Origin: Pollutibacter soli
Lineage (GTDB): Bacteria; Bacteroidota; Bacteroidia; Chitinophagales; Chitinophagaceae
NCBI GenBank assembly: GCA_029269725.1
Contig: JARJHS010000007.1
Coordinates: 186,001-250,000 of the forward strand
Direction of reading: 5' to 3'
Length of the DNA: 64,000 nt
Part shown: piece by piece, positions 34,709-43,228 of the stretch
Position numbering within the stretch: position 1 is the first letter of the stretch
Layout: every line of letters begins with the position of its first letter
Program-made: the position numbers and the translations under genes
Notes under the pieces: model-generated
Databases searched by the model: none
Seen by the model: the letters and a program-made list of their open reading frames with translations, nothing else
What the model was told of the DNA's origin: nothing

Positions 34709-35533
34709 CTATTTAAGTGATTTCAGATAAGTAAGACTTTGCGGAACCTGTTCCATTGAACGCGAAGATTCATCTTCTATAAAATAATGTTTAACACCAG
34801 TCTTTTTAGCAGCTTTCATTATTTCTGCTATACCCACATCACCCTGTCCAAGTATAACATTGGTCTCAACGTCTGCATGGCCTTCCTGGTTGCCGGGAGT
34901 TCCTGGTTTTCTATCTTTGAGATGCATCAGCGGAAATCTTCCTTTGTATTTATTCAGCAATGCCACCGGATCCTGGCCGGGATGTTTAATCCAGAACACA
35001 TCCATTTCAAAATTGGCATACTTCGGGTTCATGTTCTTTGCCATATAATCGAACATCGTTCCGCCCTCATATGGTCCGAATTCAAATCCATGTGCATGAT
35101 AGCAAAGACTTAGTCCATTTTCAGCAAGAGTTTTGCCTGCAGTATTAAAAACTTCGACCGCTTTTTTTGCATCGGCGATAGTAAACTCATTGTTGTTATG
35201 CGGTATCCAGAAACATACAACATATTTTGCGCCGAATGCTTTTGCTTCTGCAATCACACCAGGTAAATCTTCCTGCAGTTTTTTGAAATCGGCACCGATA
35301 CTCACCATTTTTAATCCGAGTTTATCCAGCAAAGCCTTGTAGTCGGTCATCGCCATATTGTAAGTACCGCCACCTTCCAGTTCCGTAATACCCATCGCTT
35401 TAATTTTTTCAAGCGTACCCGGCACGTCTTTCGGAACCTGGTTGCGGAATGTATACAATTGCACACCGATGGTTTGTGCATCAGCAATAATAAATCCGGA
35501 AGCTAACATCAGAATTAAAAGCATTTTCTTCAT
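34709..35533 (-). CDS. Secreted sugar phosphate isomerase/epimerase-like TIM barrel
   Basis: 274 residues with signal peptide 1-19 (ends ADAQ). The AP-endonuclease-2/xylose-isomerase-like barrel shows GVQLYTFRNQVPKD, the glutamate ELEGGG, CYHAHGFEFGPYEGG, FEMDVFWIKHPG, LMHLKDRKPG and HYFIEDES, with the metal-binding E/H/D set. Such exported isomerase-like proteins are frequent in Bacteroidota and Planctomycetota and act on sugars or cyclitols in the periplasm; the reaction is not known. Its stop lies 95 bases before the serine hydrolase start, same strand, so the two may be one transcript. Confidence 0.88.
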   Translation of the reverse strand: MKKMLLILMLASGFIIADAQTIGVQLYTFRNQVPKDVPGTLEKIKAMGITELEGGGTYNMAMTDYKALLDKLGLKMVSIGADFKKLQEDLPGVIAEAKAFGAKYVVCFWIPHNNNEFTIADAKKAVEVFNTAGKTLAENGLSLCYHAHGFEFGPYEGGTMFDYMAKNMNPKYANFEMDVFWIKHPGQDPVALLNKYKGRFPLMHLKDRKPGTPGNQEGHADVETNVILGQGDVGIAEIMKAAKKTGVKHYFIEDESSRSMEQVPQSLTYLKSLK

Positions 35534-36001
35534 GGCAGGAAATTGTTAGGTGGAAAATACGTAAAAAAGTGAGAAGTGAGGAGAGCGGAGTCAGGAGAAT
35601 TAGCTGGTTGATTAGGAAAAAGCAAAATACTGTGCATCTAGTTAAAAGACAAACGTTCGTCAATAGTGCAACAAAGGCCACCTTCTTTGATTTCTCCCGA
35701 TCAGGTAAGAAATTATTGTATTTGATTCTGTTTCCTTCAACTGCAATTGTATTCATAAAACCAAAAATTCTTTTGGACTCCATCGTTGTGCCGGTATTGA
35801 TATGAATTATGAAAAATGGGAGCCCGGGACATTGTCTTCTAAATTCCACTATACTAAACCAATTGATATAAGAATTTCAAACAAGTAAGAAATTTGTATC
35901 TCATATGAATATTACCGCAAAAAATACCAAATTAATACCATAAGTCATATTTCTCCAGAATGCTTGTTCCTATATGCCTATTCTCTAAATCTCCTGCCTC
36001 C
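35534..36001. other. 468-base gap without a supported gene
   Basis: The left end (35571-35598) and the right end (35985-36016) carry the GGAGGCAGGAG word and variants (GTGAGGAGAGCGGAGTCAGG; CTCCTGCCTCCCTACTCC). A minus-strand frame at 35481-35849 is open but overlaps the signal peptide of the isomerase gene and shows no family or start context; I take it as chance or an old remnant. The centre is AT-rich and holds no tRNA or clear hairpin. Confidence 0.55.
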
Positions 36002-38212
36002 CTACTCCTGCCTCCTTACTTCCCCCGGCAAGTACCTCTCCCTCGCATTCTTCTCCACCTCCTCCTTATAAAACAATACTTCCTTAAAAATCCCCTTCGT
36101 ATACATCTCCGCCTGATCGCTGAAATGAGGAGAGGCCGGCACACTGTTTTCGCCGCCGGCGAGCAATGATTTCGCTTTTATACGCGGACCGAATTCAACT
36201 GCACAAATAAAACTGTTGCCGCTGACGCCGTATCGTTTTTTGGTACCGGTCATAACGCGACTGTTGTAGGAAGGAAGACAACCCCAGGTGGCTGATGCAA
36301 AACCTACGGGCAAGCTTGGTTGTGAGTCATCATATATTTCCCTGATATTTCCTGTAAGTCGCTGGTATCGGTTGATCTCTCCCCAGGCCATTTTCCAGGT
36401 GCCATATTTTTCAGTGAGGTCTTTCAGGGTGCCTCTTAAAGCGAGAAAAAAATCTTCAGGTGCGGCATAATCCGCAAAATATTTTGTCGCCTGGGTCTGA
36501 TCCATTTCTCCCGCATTGATATATACGCGCGAGATACTGGGGTTTAATTTCTCTCCCCATTCTACTGCAATCGTTGTTGCAACCGAATTGGGAGTACATC
36601 TGTAATCCCAGTTTCTTAAAGAATCGACTGCTTCTGCAATTTCATTGTACAGCATATTTCCTTTGGGAACATGCTGATCAAAATTGCGAATGAGCGCAGG
36701 AACCAATATCTCAAATGCAGACAGATAATTATCATAACCAGCTGTGATCAATTTATCAATTGTAAATGATTTTTCTTTTTCCAGAACTTTTGCTGCGTTT
36801 ATCGCGCGGAAGTTTTCACCATCAGGTGCCATATACGCCGGGTAATTTTTTCTTTCAGGACTTGCAGTTCCTGAAACAGTAAATGGTGTGGAATTACAAT
36901 TCTGTATCCAACCGGATGTGGGGTTATAGACATGAACAGTCTGGTCCACAGTATGCATTCCTTTGTATTCAGTCGATTTAACTGAGCCATCAACCACCTT
37001 ATCCCAATTCAGACTACTATCACGCACAGGCATATAGTTTCCATGCCAGTAAGCAATATTTCCTTTATTATCTGCAAAGACGGTGTTGTTGGACGTATTG
37101 CCACGCAGGTCCATTACTTTTTTATAATCCTCCAATCCCTTTGCTTTAGTACGAAGCCAGCTCTGTTCGAGACTGTTGAGCGATCGGTTATAGGATCGTA
37201 CACTGATCCACTTGCCGTCTCTTTTTGCCATTACCGGACCATGATGTGTGCTATAAGCAGTGAATGATTTTTCTTTCAGCACATCCCCATCTTTGAACTT
37301 TATGCGGATCTTTTTTTCTGTTACCGGCTTCTGAGCGTTTTCATATACATAAAAGTATTTCTCACCCTTTTTCACAATCGTCTCTGCATACATGTCAGAT
37401 ACATCAGCATTGCTCGAGGTATGCATCCATCCACAGTATTGATTAAAGCCCTGATAAATAAAAAACTGGCCCCAGGTAACAGCGCCGTATACCTGTAATC
37501 CCTGTTCACTGCTCATTTGTACTTCTGGTCTGAAATAAAATGTGACGTGAGGGTTGATATAAAGCAATGCATGGCCACTATTGGTCCTTGCAGGAGACAC
37601 GGCAAATCCGTTGGAACCGGAAACTTCTTTTGCTTCATCTCTTTTTTTCAATGAAGCAGTTTGAGCCATGCCGGTGTAAAAATTTTTCAAATCACCAGCA
37701 TCAATATCGCCGGTACTTATGGCGCCGATGCTTCCATCCGTCCATAGCAGGGGATACCAGGGTTTAAACCTGCTGATCAATGCCGGTTTGGATTCAGGAT
37801 GCGTGTGCAGATAATAGTTCATCCCAGCGGCCCAGGCAGTAAGCAACTCTTTCATCCAGGCAGGGCTTTTCTTATATTCAGCTAACGCCTCTGAAGAATC
37901 GATGATCATTCTTATGTACAGATCATTCCAGATTTCTGCTTCACCCCGGATCTCACTCATGCGCCCGAGCTTCTCGATATAATTCAGCTCAACCCTTTTG
38001 AAATCATCTTCACATTGCGCATAGATCAAACCGAAAACCGCATCAGCATCTGATTTTCCATATACATGTGGTATTCCCCAATTGTCGCGGATGATTGTTA
38101 CGTTTTTCGATTGCGCCTTCCATTGATTGATTTCTGCAACACTAAAAGGTTGCGCATGGCCGATAACGGAAAAAAATAAAAATATTCCCAGGCAAAATTT
38201 CATAATCAACAA
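36002..38212 (-). CDS. Penicillin acylase (Ntn-hydrolase) family protein
   Basis: 736 residues with signal peptide to about residue 20 (GHAQ). Alpha chain with IIRDNWGIPHVYG and AQCEDDFKRVE; the self-cleavage site and nucleophile are S200 in GSNGFAVSP, after which the beta chain starts with WGQFFIYQGFNQYCGWMHTSS and SNNTVFADNKGNIAYWHGN. The precursor should cut itself to a heterodimer in the periplasm. Family members split amides of fatty acids, aculeacin or acyl-homoserine lactones as well as penicillins, so quorum quenching is possible but unproven. Its last residues VRRQE and the TAG stop are coded by a GGAGGCAGGAG intergenic repeat word. Confidence 0.9.
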   Translation of the reverse strand: MLIMKFCLGIFLFFSVIGHAQPFSVAEINQWKAQSKNVTIIRDNWGIPHVYGKSDADAVFGLIYAQCEDDFKRVELNYIEKLGRMSEIRGEAEIWNDLYIRMIIDSSEALAEYKKSPAWMKELLTAWAAGMNYYLHTHPESKPALISRFKPWYPLLWTDGSIGAISTGDIDAGDLKNFYTGMAQTASLKKRDEAKEVSGSNGFAVSPARTNSGHALLYINPHVTFYFRPEVQMSSEQGLQVYGAVTWGQFFIYQGFNQYCGWMHTSSNADVSDMYAETIVKKGEKYFYVYENAQKPVTEKKIRIKFKDGDVLKEKSFTAYSTHHGPVMAKRDGKWISVRSYNRSLNSLEQSWLRTKAKGLEDYKKVMDLRGNTSNNTVFADNKGNIAYWHGNYMPVRDSSLNWDKVVDGSVKSTEYKGMHTVDQTVHVYNPTSGWIQNCNSTPFTVSGTASPERKNYPAYMAPDGENFRAINAAKVLEKEKSFTIDKLITAGYDNYLSAFEILVPALIRNFDQHVPKGNMLYNEIAEAVDSLRNWDYRCTPNSVATTIAVEWGEKLNPSISRVYINAGEMDQTQATKYFADYAAPEDFFLALRGTLKDLTEKYGTWKMAWGEINRYQRLTGNIREIYDDSQPSLPVGFASATWGCLPSYNSRVMTGTKKRYGVSGNSFICAVEFGPRIKAKSLLAGGENSVPASPHFSDQAEMYTKGIFKEVLFYKEEVEKNARERYLPGEVRRQE

Positions 38213-38274
38213 TTGATAGTTTCGAAGTTAATAACAGTAATTTAAAGGAGCGTAGAGAATATCTCTCATCATTT

Positions 38275-38910
38275 ATGCAGGAAGAACATGATGATATAAT
38301 AAACATATGTAACATCACCAGGCTCGAAGTAGCTGCGTTGAGTTGGCAATTGTTATTGCCCGACCTGGAAAAAATCAGGAGCCGTTATTTCACATTAAAA
38401 CATTCTGCATTTCCATTCTGGGCAAGGATCTGGCCTGCGGCAAAGGCATTGGGAATTTACCTGGTAGAAAATTTCCAGGTTATTGATAACAAATCCGTGC
38501 TTGAAGTGGGAGGCGGGCTTGGGATCCCTTCGATCGTAGCATCGGGATTTGCTTCTGAAGTAATCTGTACAGATTTATATCCGGAAGGACTTTGGATTTG
38601 CAAAAAAAATGCTGAACTGAACGGGATAGGGAATGTAAGTATTCGTGTCTTCGATTGGAATATTGATGAAATGCCTGATACCGATGTCATCATCGGAAGT
38701 GATATCAGTTATGATCCCAGCCAATATAAAAGACTTGAAAAATTGCTCAGAATTTGGGTTGATGCTGGAAAGACAATTGTACTCAGTATGCCGCAAAGAC
38801 TTCAATCAGTGCCTTTCGTTGTCGCGATTGAATCCCTCATCCGGGACCGGAGGGAATATACCATCATCGATGACGAACGCGAAGTAATCGTATCTGTCTT
38901 TCGTCTGTAG
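38275..38910 (+). CDS. SAM-dependent methyltransferase, ETFB-lysine/METTL type
   Basis: 211 residues. Motif I VLEVGGGLGIPSI (75-87), acidic strand-2 end TDLYPEG, post-I and GSDISYDP. The PFWARIWPAAKALGIYL block ahead of motif I is typical of the family of small protein-lysine methyltransferases (METTL20/21/23-like), which methylate e.g. the electron-transfer flavoprotein beta chain. The bacterial target here is unknown. It diverges from the acylase gene (62 bases) and is convergent with the DinB-like gene. Confidence 0.85.
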   Translation: MQEEHDDIINICNITRLEVAALSWQLLLPDLEKIRSRYFTLKHSAFPFWARIWPAAKALGIYLVENFQVIDNKSVLEVGGGLGIPSIVASGFASEVICTDLYPEGLWICKKNAELNGIGNVSIRVFDWNIDEMPDTDVIIGSDISYDPSQYKRLEKLLRIWVDAGKTIVLSMPQRLQSVPFVVAIESLIRDRREYTIIDDEREVIVSVFRL

Positions 38911-38922
38911 TTGGGTTTTAAA

Positions 38923-38969
38923 TTACAGGTGGTTAGGTTGCAAGCTAACCTGAACTTAACCACCTGTAA
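38923..38969. terminator. Nested hairpin between convergent genes
   Basis: Perfect 13-bp stem TTACAGGTGGTTA (38923-38935) with TAACCACCTGTAA (38957-38969), and inside it a smaller AGGTT/AACCT stem. It lies between two convergent stops and may end both transcripts, though no long T run follows. To its right, TATAACTTAACAACTTATAGC is a repeat word found again near 43085. Confidence 0.55.
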
Positions 38970-38999
38970 CCTATAACTTAACAACTTATAGCTTACCAC

Positions 39000-39530
39000 T
39001 TAAAAAAGCATTTCCTGTGGCGGTTTGATTCCGAGCACACGGATATAAGTTGTCAGCTGCCCGCGATGATGTGTCTGATGTTCAAATGTTTTATTAATCC
39101 AGATCCAGCGCGGCTCCTCAAAACGGAAAAATTTTCCTTTCTCTTCCAAAGCTGATAGCGGCATCTTCTTCAAATTTTCGATCACAAAATCATAACTCGC
39201 ATTTACAAAATAAACCACCGAATCCTTGCTTTGTGCACCTGGAGCGGCCTCCAGGTTACGCTGAGGTAACGGACTTGCCACACCTACAGCCTGTGAACCA
39301 AGACCAAAATTTCCGCCCGCCAGGTGAAGTAACTGTTGGGCAATTGTGCGAATACTGTCGTTTGCCCTGAACGAATATTTATCTGCAGGAATTACTGCGA
39401 TATATGCGTTGGTATAAGTTTTTGCTCTTTCCCAATCTTTAACCATCTGAGCCCTGTATGTCTCAGTAAACTGAGCTTTGACAATAATTGAACTGATCAG
39501 AAACATCGGGATTAACATTGACTTTTTCAT
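39000..39530 (-). CDS. DinB-superfamily protein, exported
   Basis: 176 residues with signal peptide 1-19 (ends VKAQ). The rest is a four-helix DinB/YfiT-like bundle: a metal-binding histidine in LLHLAGGN, and the C-terminal FEHQTHHRGQLTTYIRVLGIKPP block with H-x3-H, which are the usual metal ligands. DinB-like proteins are mostly cytoplasmic thiol- or metal-dependent enzymes, so the signal peptide is notable, yet exported members are known in Bacteroidota. Activity unknown. Confidence 0.85.
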   Translation of the reverse strand: MKKSMLIPMFLISSIIVKAQFTETYRAQMVKDWERAKTYTNAYIAVIPADKYSFRANDSIRTIAQQLLHLAGGNFGLGSQAVGVASPLPQRNLEAAPGAQSKDSVVYFVNASYDFVIENLKKMPLSALEEKGKFFRFEEPRWIWINKTFEHQTHHRGQLTTYIRVLGIKPPQEMLF

Positions 39531-39604
39531 ACACTGTGTTGGTTTAACTAATGAAAATATACGGTTAATAAAGAAATTCTTATGTGATATAATATCGCAG
39601 AAAT

Positions 39605-41761
39605 CTAATTCAGTTTATTTTTTGCCTGGTAGGGTGTAATTCCCATGTTGTAAAAAAAGAAACTCCACATATCTGTATTTTCTTCCAGAATTTGTTCAGT
39701 ACTCTTTCCTGCTCCGTGACCAGCTTTGGTTTCAATACGGATCAGTACCGGTTCTTTTCCTTGCTGATTTTCCTGAAGGGTTGCCGCAAATTTGAAACTA
39801 TGTGCAGGTACTACACGATCATCATGATCGGCTGTAGTAATAAACGTTGCAGGATAGTTACCGGGCTTGATATTATGCAAAGGTGAATATTTATACAGAT
39901 AGTCAAACATTTCTTTGCTTTCCTCCGATGTTCCATAATCGTAGGCCCAGCCTACACCTGCAGTGAATTTATGATAGCGCAGCATATCCAATACACCGAC
40001 AGCAGGAAAAGCGACTTTAAACAATTTTGGTTCCTGTAACATCGTGGCACCGACCAATAATCCACCATTCGACCCACCTTCAATAGCCAGATAATCTGAT
40101 GATGTATAACCGCTGTCAATCAGGAAATGTGCTGCTGAAATAAAATCATCAAAAACATTTTGCTTTTTTGTTTTGATACCCTGTTGGTGCCATGCAGCTC
40201 CATACTCGCCACCTCCCCTGAGATTTGCAACGGCATATATTCCTCCATTCTCCAGCAGTACTAATCTTGATGTACTGAAATAAGGAGTTAGACTTACGTT
40301 AAATCCACCATACCCATATAGTAGTGTCGGATTTTTTCCATCGGGCTTTGTACCTTTTTTGAAGGTGATGATCATAGGAATTTTTGTACCATCTTTTGAT
40401 TTATAGAATACCTGCTTGCTTTCATAGTTCTGCGGATTGAATTTTACTTTAGGTTGTTTGTACAATTCCGTTTTGCCGGAAGAAATATCCATTTTGTAAA
40501 TCGTCGATGGCTGTACATAAGATGAGAACATATAGTACACCTCTTTGTCTTCCGCCCTTGCGTTAAAGCCAGATGCTGTACCGGGTCCGGGCAGTGGAAT
40601 CTCCCTGATTTGTTTTCCCTGGTGATCGTACTGGTAAACTTTGCTGATTGCATCTTTCAGGTAGTTGCAGAAAAAATATCCACCCGCTGTTGAAGTGGAA
40701 AGAGGGTCAGAAGTGGTAGCAACTACAACTGTCCATTGATCCATGCCAGGTGTGGCAATCGGCGCCTTTACAATCTTACCGTTTGGTGCATCCCTGTCGG
40801 TTTGGATATAGAAATACTGGTCATCAACATCTAAAATTTCATTTGATGATTTCATATCTCCAACGATTGGCAAGATAGGCGCATCAGGCTTCGTCAGATC
40901 CTGGACATAAAGTTCATTGCCATAGGTTTCATTAGCTGCGGTAATGACCAGCCATTTTTGATTTTCAGAAACCTGGCCACCGATATATCTGCGCGGTGTT
41001 TTGCTTCCGCCAAAAATCAATTTGTCCTCGCTCTGTTTAGTTCCAAGTTTATGATACAGCAAACGATGCTCCTGGGTCTTTGCACTCAACTGGCTGCCCG
41101 CCACTTTCTCATAGCTGCTATAATAGAAACCGTCATTACCCTTCCAGCTTATATCCGAAAATTTCACATCGATGAGTGTATCGCCTGATTGTTTTGCATC
41201 TGCTGATTCAAGAATAATCACTTTACGCCAGTCACTTCCACCTTCAGAAATCTGGTAACCTGCCATCGATCCATCTTTTGAAAAAGAAATTCCTGCGAGC
41301 GATGTAGTACCATCTTTACTGAATCTGTTCGGGTCAAGAAAAACCTTCGCTTCCGTTTCTCCCTTTTTTTCCCGGTACAGAACAGATTGATTTTGCAGGC
41401 CGGTATTGAGATAATAATAAGTGTAATCGCCCTTCTTAAATGGAGTCGAATATTTTTCATAATTAAACAACTCTTCATAACGTTGACGGATGGCGGAGCG
41501 AAAAGGGATCTGCTCGAGGTAATTCCTGGTGACTTCGTTTTCTTCCCGCACCCATGCCGCTGTTTCTTCGCTGGTGTCGTTTTCAAGCCAGCGATAGGGA
41601 TCTTTTACTTTGGTGCCAAAATAGTCGTCAGTAACTGTTGTGTCTTTTTTTGTCTTTGGGTACATCACTTCGTCTGATTTTATATTCGTTTTTTGATCTT
41701 CCGGATTTTTACAAGCCAGGACAAAGCACAGCATGCCTGAAGCTATTATGAAAAATCTCAT
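39605..41761 (-). CDS. Prolyl oligopeptidase (S9A family), lipoprotein-type signal
   Basis: 718 residues from ATG 41761. The N-terminus FIIASGMLCFVLACKN has a lipobox-like end, so it is probably a lipoprotein. Seven-bladed propeller follows (about 60-450: DPYRWLEND, FSKDGSMAGYQISEGGSDWR), then the alpha/beta-hydrolase domain with the nucleophile in GGSNGG (about residue 560), aspartate in TADHDDRV and histidine in KAGHGAG. It cuts short peptides after proline in the periplasm. A longer start at 41824 would put the terminator of the next gene inside the coding region; 41761 also gives the signal. A near -7 box TATCTTTT lies shortly upstream. Confidence 0.93.
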   Translation of the reverse strand: MRFFIIASGMLCFVLACKNPEDQKTNIKSDEVMYPKTKKDTTVTDDYFGTKVKDPYRWLENDTSEETAAWVREENEVTRNYLEQIPFRSAIRQRYEELFNYEKYSTPFKKGDYTYYYLNTGLQNQSVLYREKKGETEAKVFLDPNRFSKDGTTSLAGISFSKDGSMAGYQISEGGSDWRKVIILESADAKQSGDTLIDVKFSDISWKGNDGFYYSSYEKVAGSQLSAKTQEHRLLYHKLGTKQSEDKLIFGGSKTPRRYIGGQVSENQKWLVITAANETYGNELYVQDLTKPDAPILPIVGDMKSSNEILDVDDQYFYIQTDRDAPNGKIVKAPIATPGMDQWTVVVATTSDPLSTSTAGGYFFCNYLKDAISKVYQYDHQGKQIREIPLPGPGTASGFNARAEDKEVYYMFSSYVQPSTIYKMDISSGKTELYKQPKVKFNPQNYESKQVFYKSKDGTKIPMIITFKKGTKPDGKNPTLLYGYGGFNVSLTPYFSTSRLVLLENGGIYAVANLRGGGEYGAAWHQQGIKTKKQNVFDDFISAAHFLIDSGYTSSDYLAIEGGSNGGLLVGATMLQEPKLFKVAFPAVGVLDMLRYHKFTAGVGWAYDYGTSEESKEMFDYLYKYSPLHNIKPGNYPATFITTADHDDRVVPAHSFKFAATLQENQQGKEPVLIRIETKAGHGAGKSTEQILEENTDMWSFFFYNMGITPYQAKNKLN

Positions 41762-41824
41762 GTGTTTTAATTTCTGAAAAGATAGAAAGAAAAGAGATGG
41801 AAAATCGGGTGTCATCCGGGACAT

Positions 41825-41850
41825 AAAAAAATCCCGGACTTCCCGGGATT
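41825..41850 (-). terminator. Intrinsic terminator
   Basis: Minus-strand stem AATCCCGG with CCGGGATT around a 5-base loop, followed by a T run at 41830-41825. It lies 22 bases after the stop of the 41873-42364 gene, and separates it from the prolyl oligopeptidase gene. Confidence 0.85.
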
Positions 41851-41872
41851 CTATAAATCGATAGCGTTTAGC

Positions 41873-42364
41873 TTAATTGCAAAGGCTTAATGTTTCTGAA
41901 CTTTTTGTACTGAACTGGATCTTGTTCACTTTGCCGGCAGTATTGTAATTCAGTACCAAGGTTCCATATTGGGTTTGAAATGCATCCCAGGTGGCATCTT
42001 TCAATTTTGGATTGCCAAGGTATTTGAATAAAGAACCTCTTTTTGCACCCATCAATGGAAGGGATAATTTTCCCTTGAACTTTTCCCTGATTTCAATATA
42101 ATCCCTGCCGCTGTAAAAGTACAGGTCCCTGTCTTTATAGAAGACGCCCCCGCCGCATTTGCTGGACGTATTTTCGTCTTCCGCCGACGAAAAACAGGGG
42201 AGCTTCAGTTTAAATTCTTCCAGGTTTACATTTGTTTTTAACCCATTCACAGTGCCATCCAGGATATCCACCACGAAATCGGGGCAGGTTGTTTTAGGAG
42301 TTAACTGTGCAGAAACTGGCAGGGCAAAACCAAAAATCATTAATACGAAGAGTAATTTTTTCAT
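41873..42364 (-). CDS. Small secreted protein of unknown function
   Basis: 163 residues, signal peptide 1-19 (ends VSAQ). The mature part holds four cysteines (TCPDF, LPCFSS, SKCGGG and the C-terminal LCN), likely two disulfides, and a basic middle part (IREKFKGKLSLPLMGAKRGS). No family recognised. It has its own terminator and a promoter-like TGACTTTG (one mismatch to TAnnTTTG) upstream, so it is a single-gene unit. Confidence 0.75.
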   Translation of the reverse strand: MKKLLFVLMIFGFALPVSAQLTPKTTCPDFVVDILDGTVNGLKTNVNLEEFKLKLPCFSSAEDENTSSKCGGGVFYKDRDLYFYSGRDYIEIREKFKGKLSLPLMGAKRGSLFKYLGNPKLKDATWDAFQTQYGTLVLNYNTAGKVNKIQFSTKSSETLSLCN

Positions 42365-42463
42365 ACAGGATTTTGTTTGTCAAAGTCAGTACTGCAAAAT
42401 CCCTGCAAAACTTTTTACACTGGCAGATTTTTTTATTGCTCTTGAAAACCAGCGTTCTAAAAT

Positions 42464-42967
42464 TTACTTTTCCGTCAATTCGGACTCGAAAGCAATAAAA
42501 TTAACCAGCTCACCGGACTTATTGAAGACGGGATAGCCACGGATAAAGCATGGATACGCTTCCCCGTTTTTTCTGTAATTGACCAATGTAGCCTCAAAGT
42601 GTTGGCGCTGATTGATTGCGTTTCTGATTGCGCGGGTTGTTTCTTTACTCGTGCCTTCGCCCTGGAACATCGAAGGCTTTTTTCCAATTACTTCCTGTGG
42701 CAGGTAGCCATTCATTTTAAACATGTTCCTCGTAGCGAGAACAATGAGTATGGAGGGATCTGTAACTATGATTGTGTTCCCACACCTGAAGAGTTCGCTT
42801 TCAAAATCGAAATTGTGTTTCCAGTGATTACTGGAAGCCATTCGGATCAGGTCGGCTCTGTCTGCAGCCATTCCCATCTTTGCATCATAACCTTCAATAA
42901 AAAGGTCCCAACACATCAGGGGCGAGTTAAATCCCTGCGAAGAATCAAGAGAAGTGCTTTCGCTCAT
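42464..42967 (-). CDS. Single PAS-domain protein, LOV-like but without the photoactive cysteine
   Basis: 167 residues. A 50-residue N-terminal segment is followed by one PAS domain (about 60-165). Its blocks IIVTDPSI, NGYLPQEVIGKKPSMFQGEGTS, VNYRKNGEAYP and GELVNFIAFESELTEK match those of flavin-binding LOV domains, in which the phrase is GRNCRFLQG. Here the cysteine place reads proline (GKKPSMFQG), so no cysteinyl-flavin adduct can form. It has no output domain, so it must act through a partner. It could still bind flavin or be a redox or protein-contact module. Stands alone on the minus strand. Confidence 0.82.
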   Translation of the reverse strand: MSESTSLDSSQGFNSPLMCWDLFIEGYDAKMGMAADRADLIRMASSNHWKHNFDFESELFRCGNTIIVTDPSILIVLATRNMFKMNGYLPQEVIGKKPSMFQGEGTSKETTRAIRNAINQRQHFEATLVNYRKNGEAYPCFIRGYPVFNKSGELVNFIAFESELTEK

Positions 42968-43019
42968 CTGTGATGATGGATGATTTGAAACGGAAAGTTC
43001 GTATTCTTTTTAAAATGAA

Positions 43020-43057
43020 ATTCCCGCGATTCCGAAAAATACGGAAAGCACGGGAAT
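43020..43057. terminator. Hairpin between the PAS gene and the M56 gene
   Basis: Outer stem ATTCCCG (43020-43026) with CGGGAAT (43051-43057) and inner stem TTCCG/CGGAA around AAAAATA. CTTTT follows on the plus strand and TTTCATTTT on the minus strand. The minus-strand M56 gene ends 172 bases to the right, so it may end that transcript. The rest of the 261-base gap holds repeat words (GAGCTGTAAGTTATAGG near 43082). Confidence 0.45.
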
Positions 43058-43228
43058 CTTTTAATGTTTATCGTTCCAGGTTTGAGCTGTAAGTTATAGG
43101 TTGTCAGATTTTAAGTTAGCGTTCAGCTGACAGCTGCAATCTTTAAAAATCAAACAGGTTTCTTTACGGCCCAGCCCACTATTTAAAGACCAATCTGGCG
43201 ATCCACAGGCTCGCTGTCAAACCAGATG

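Noticed and set aside
35481-35849. Minus-strand frame of 122 codons in the 468-base gap
   Set aside because: It overlaps the signal peptide of the sugar isomerase gene, ends in repeat-derived low-complexity codons and shows no family or promoter.
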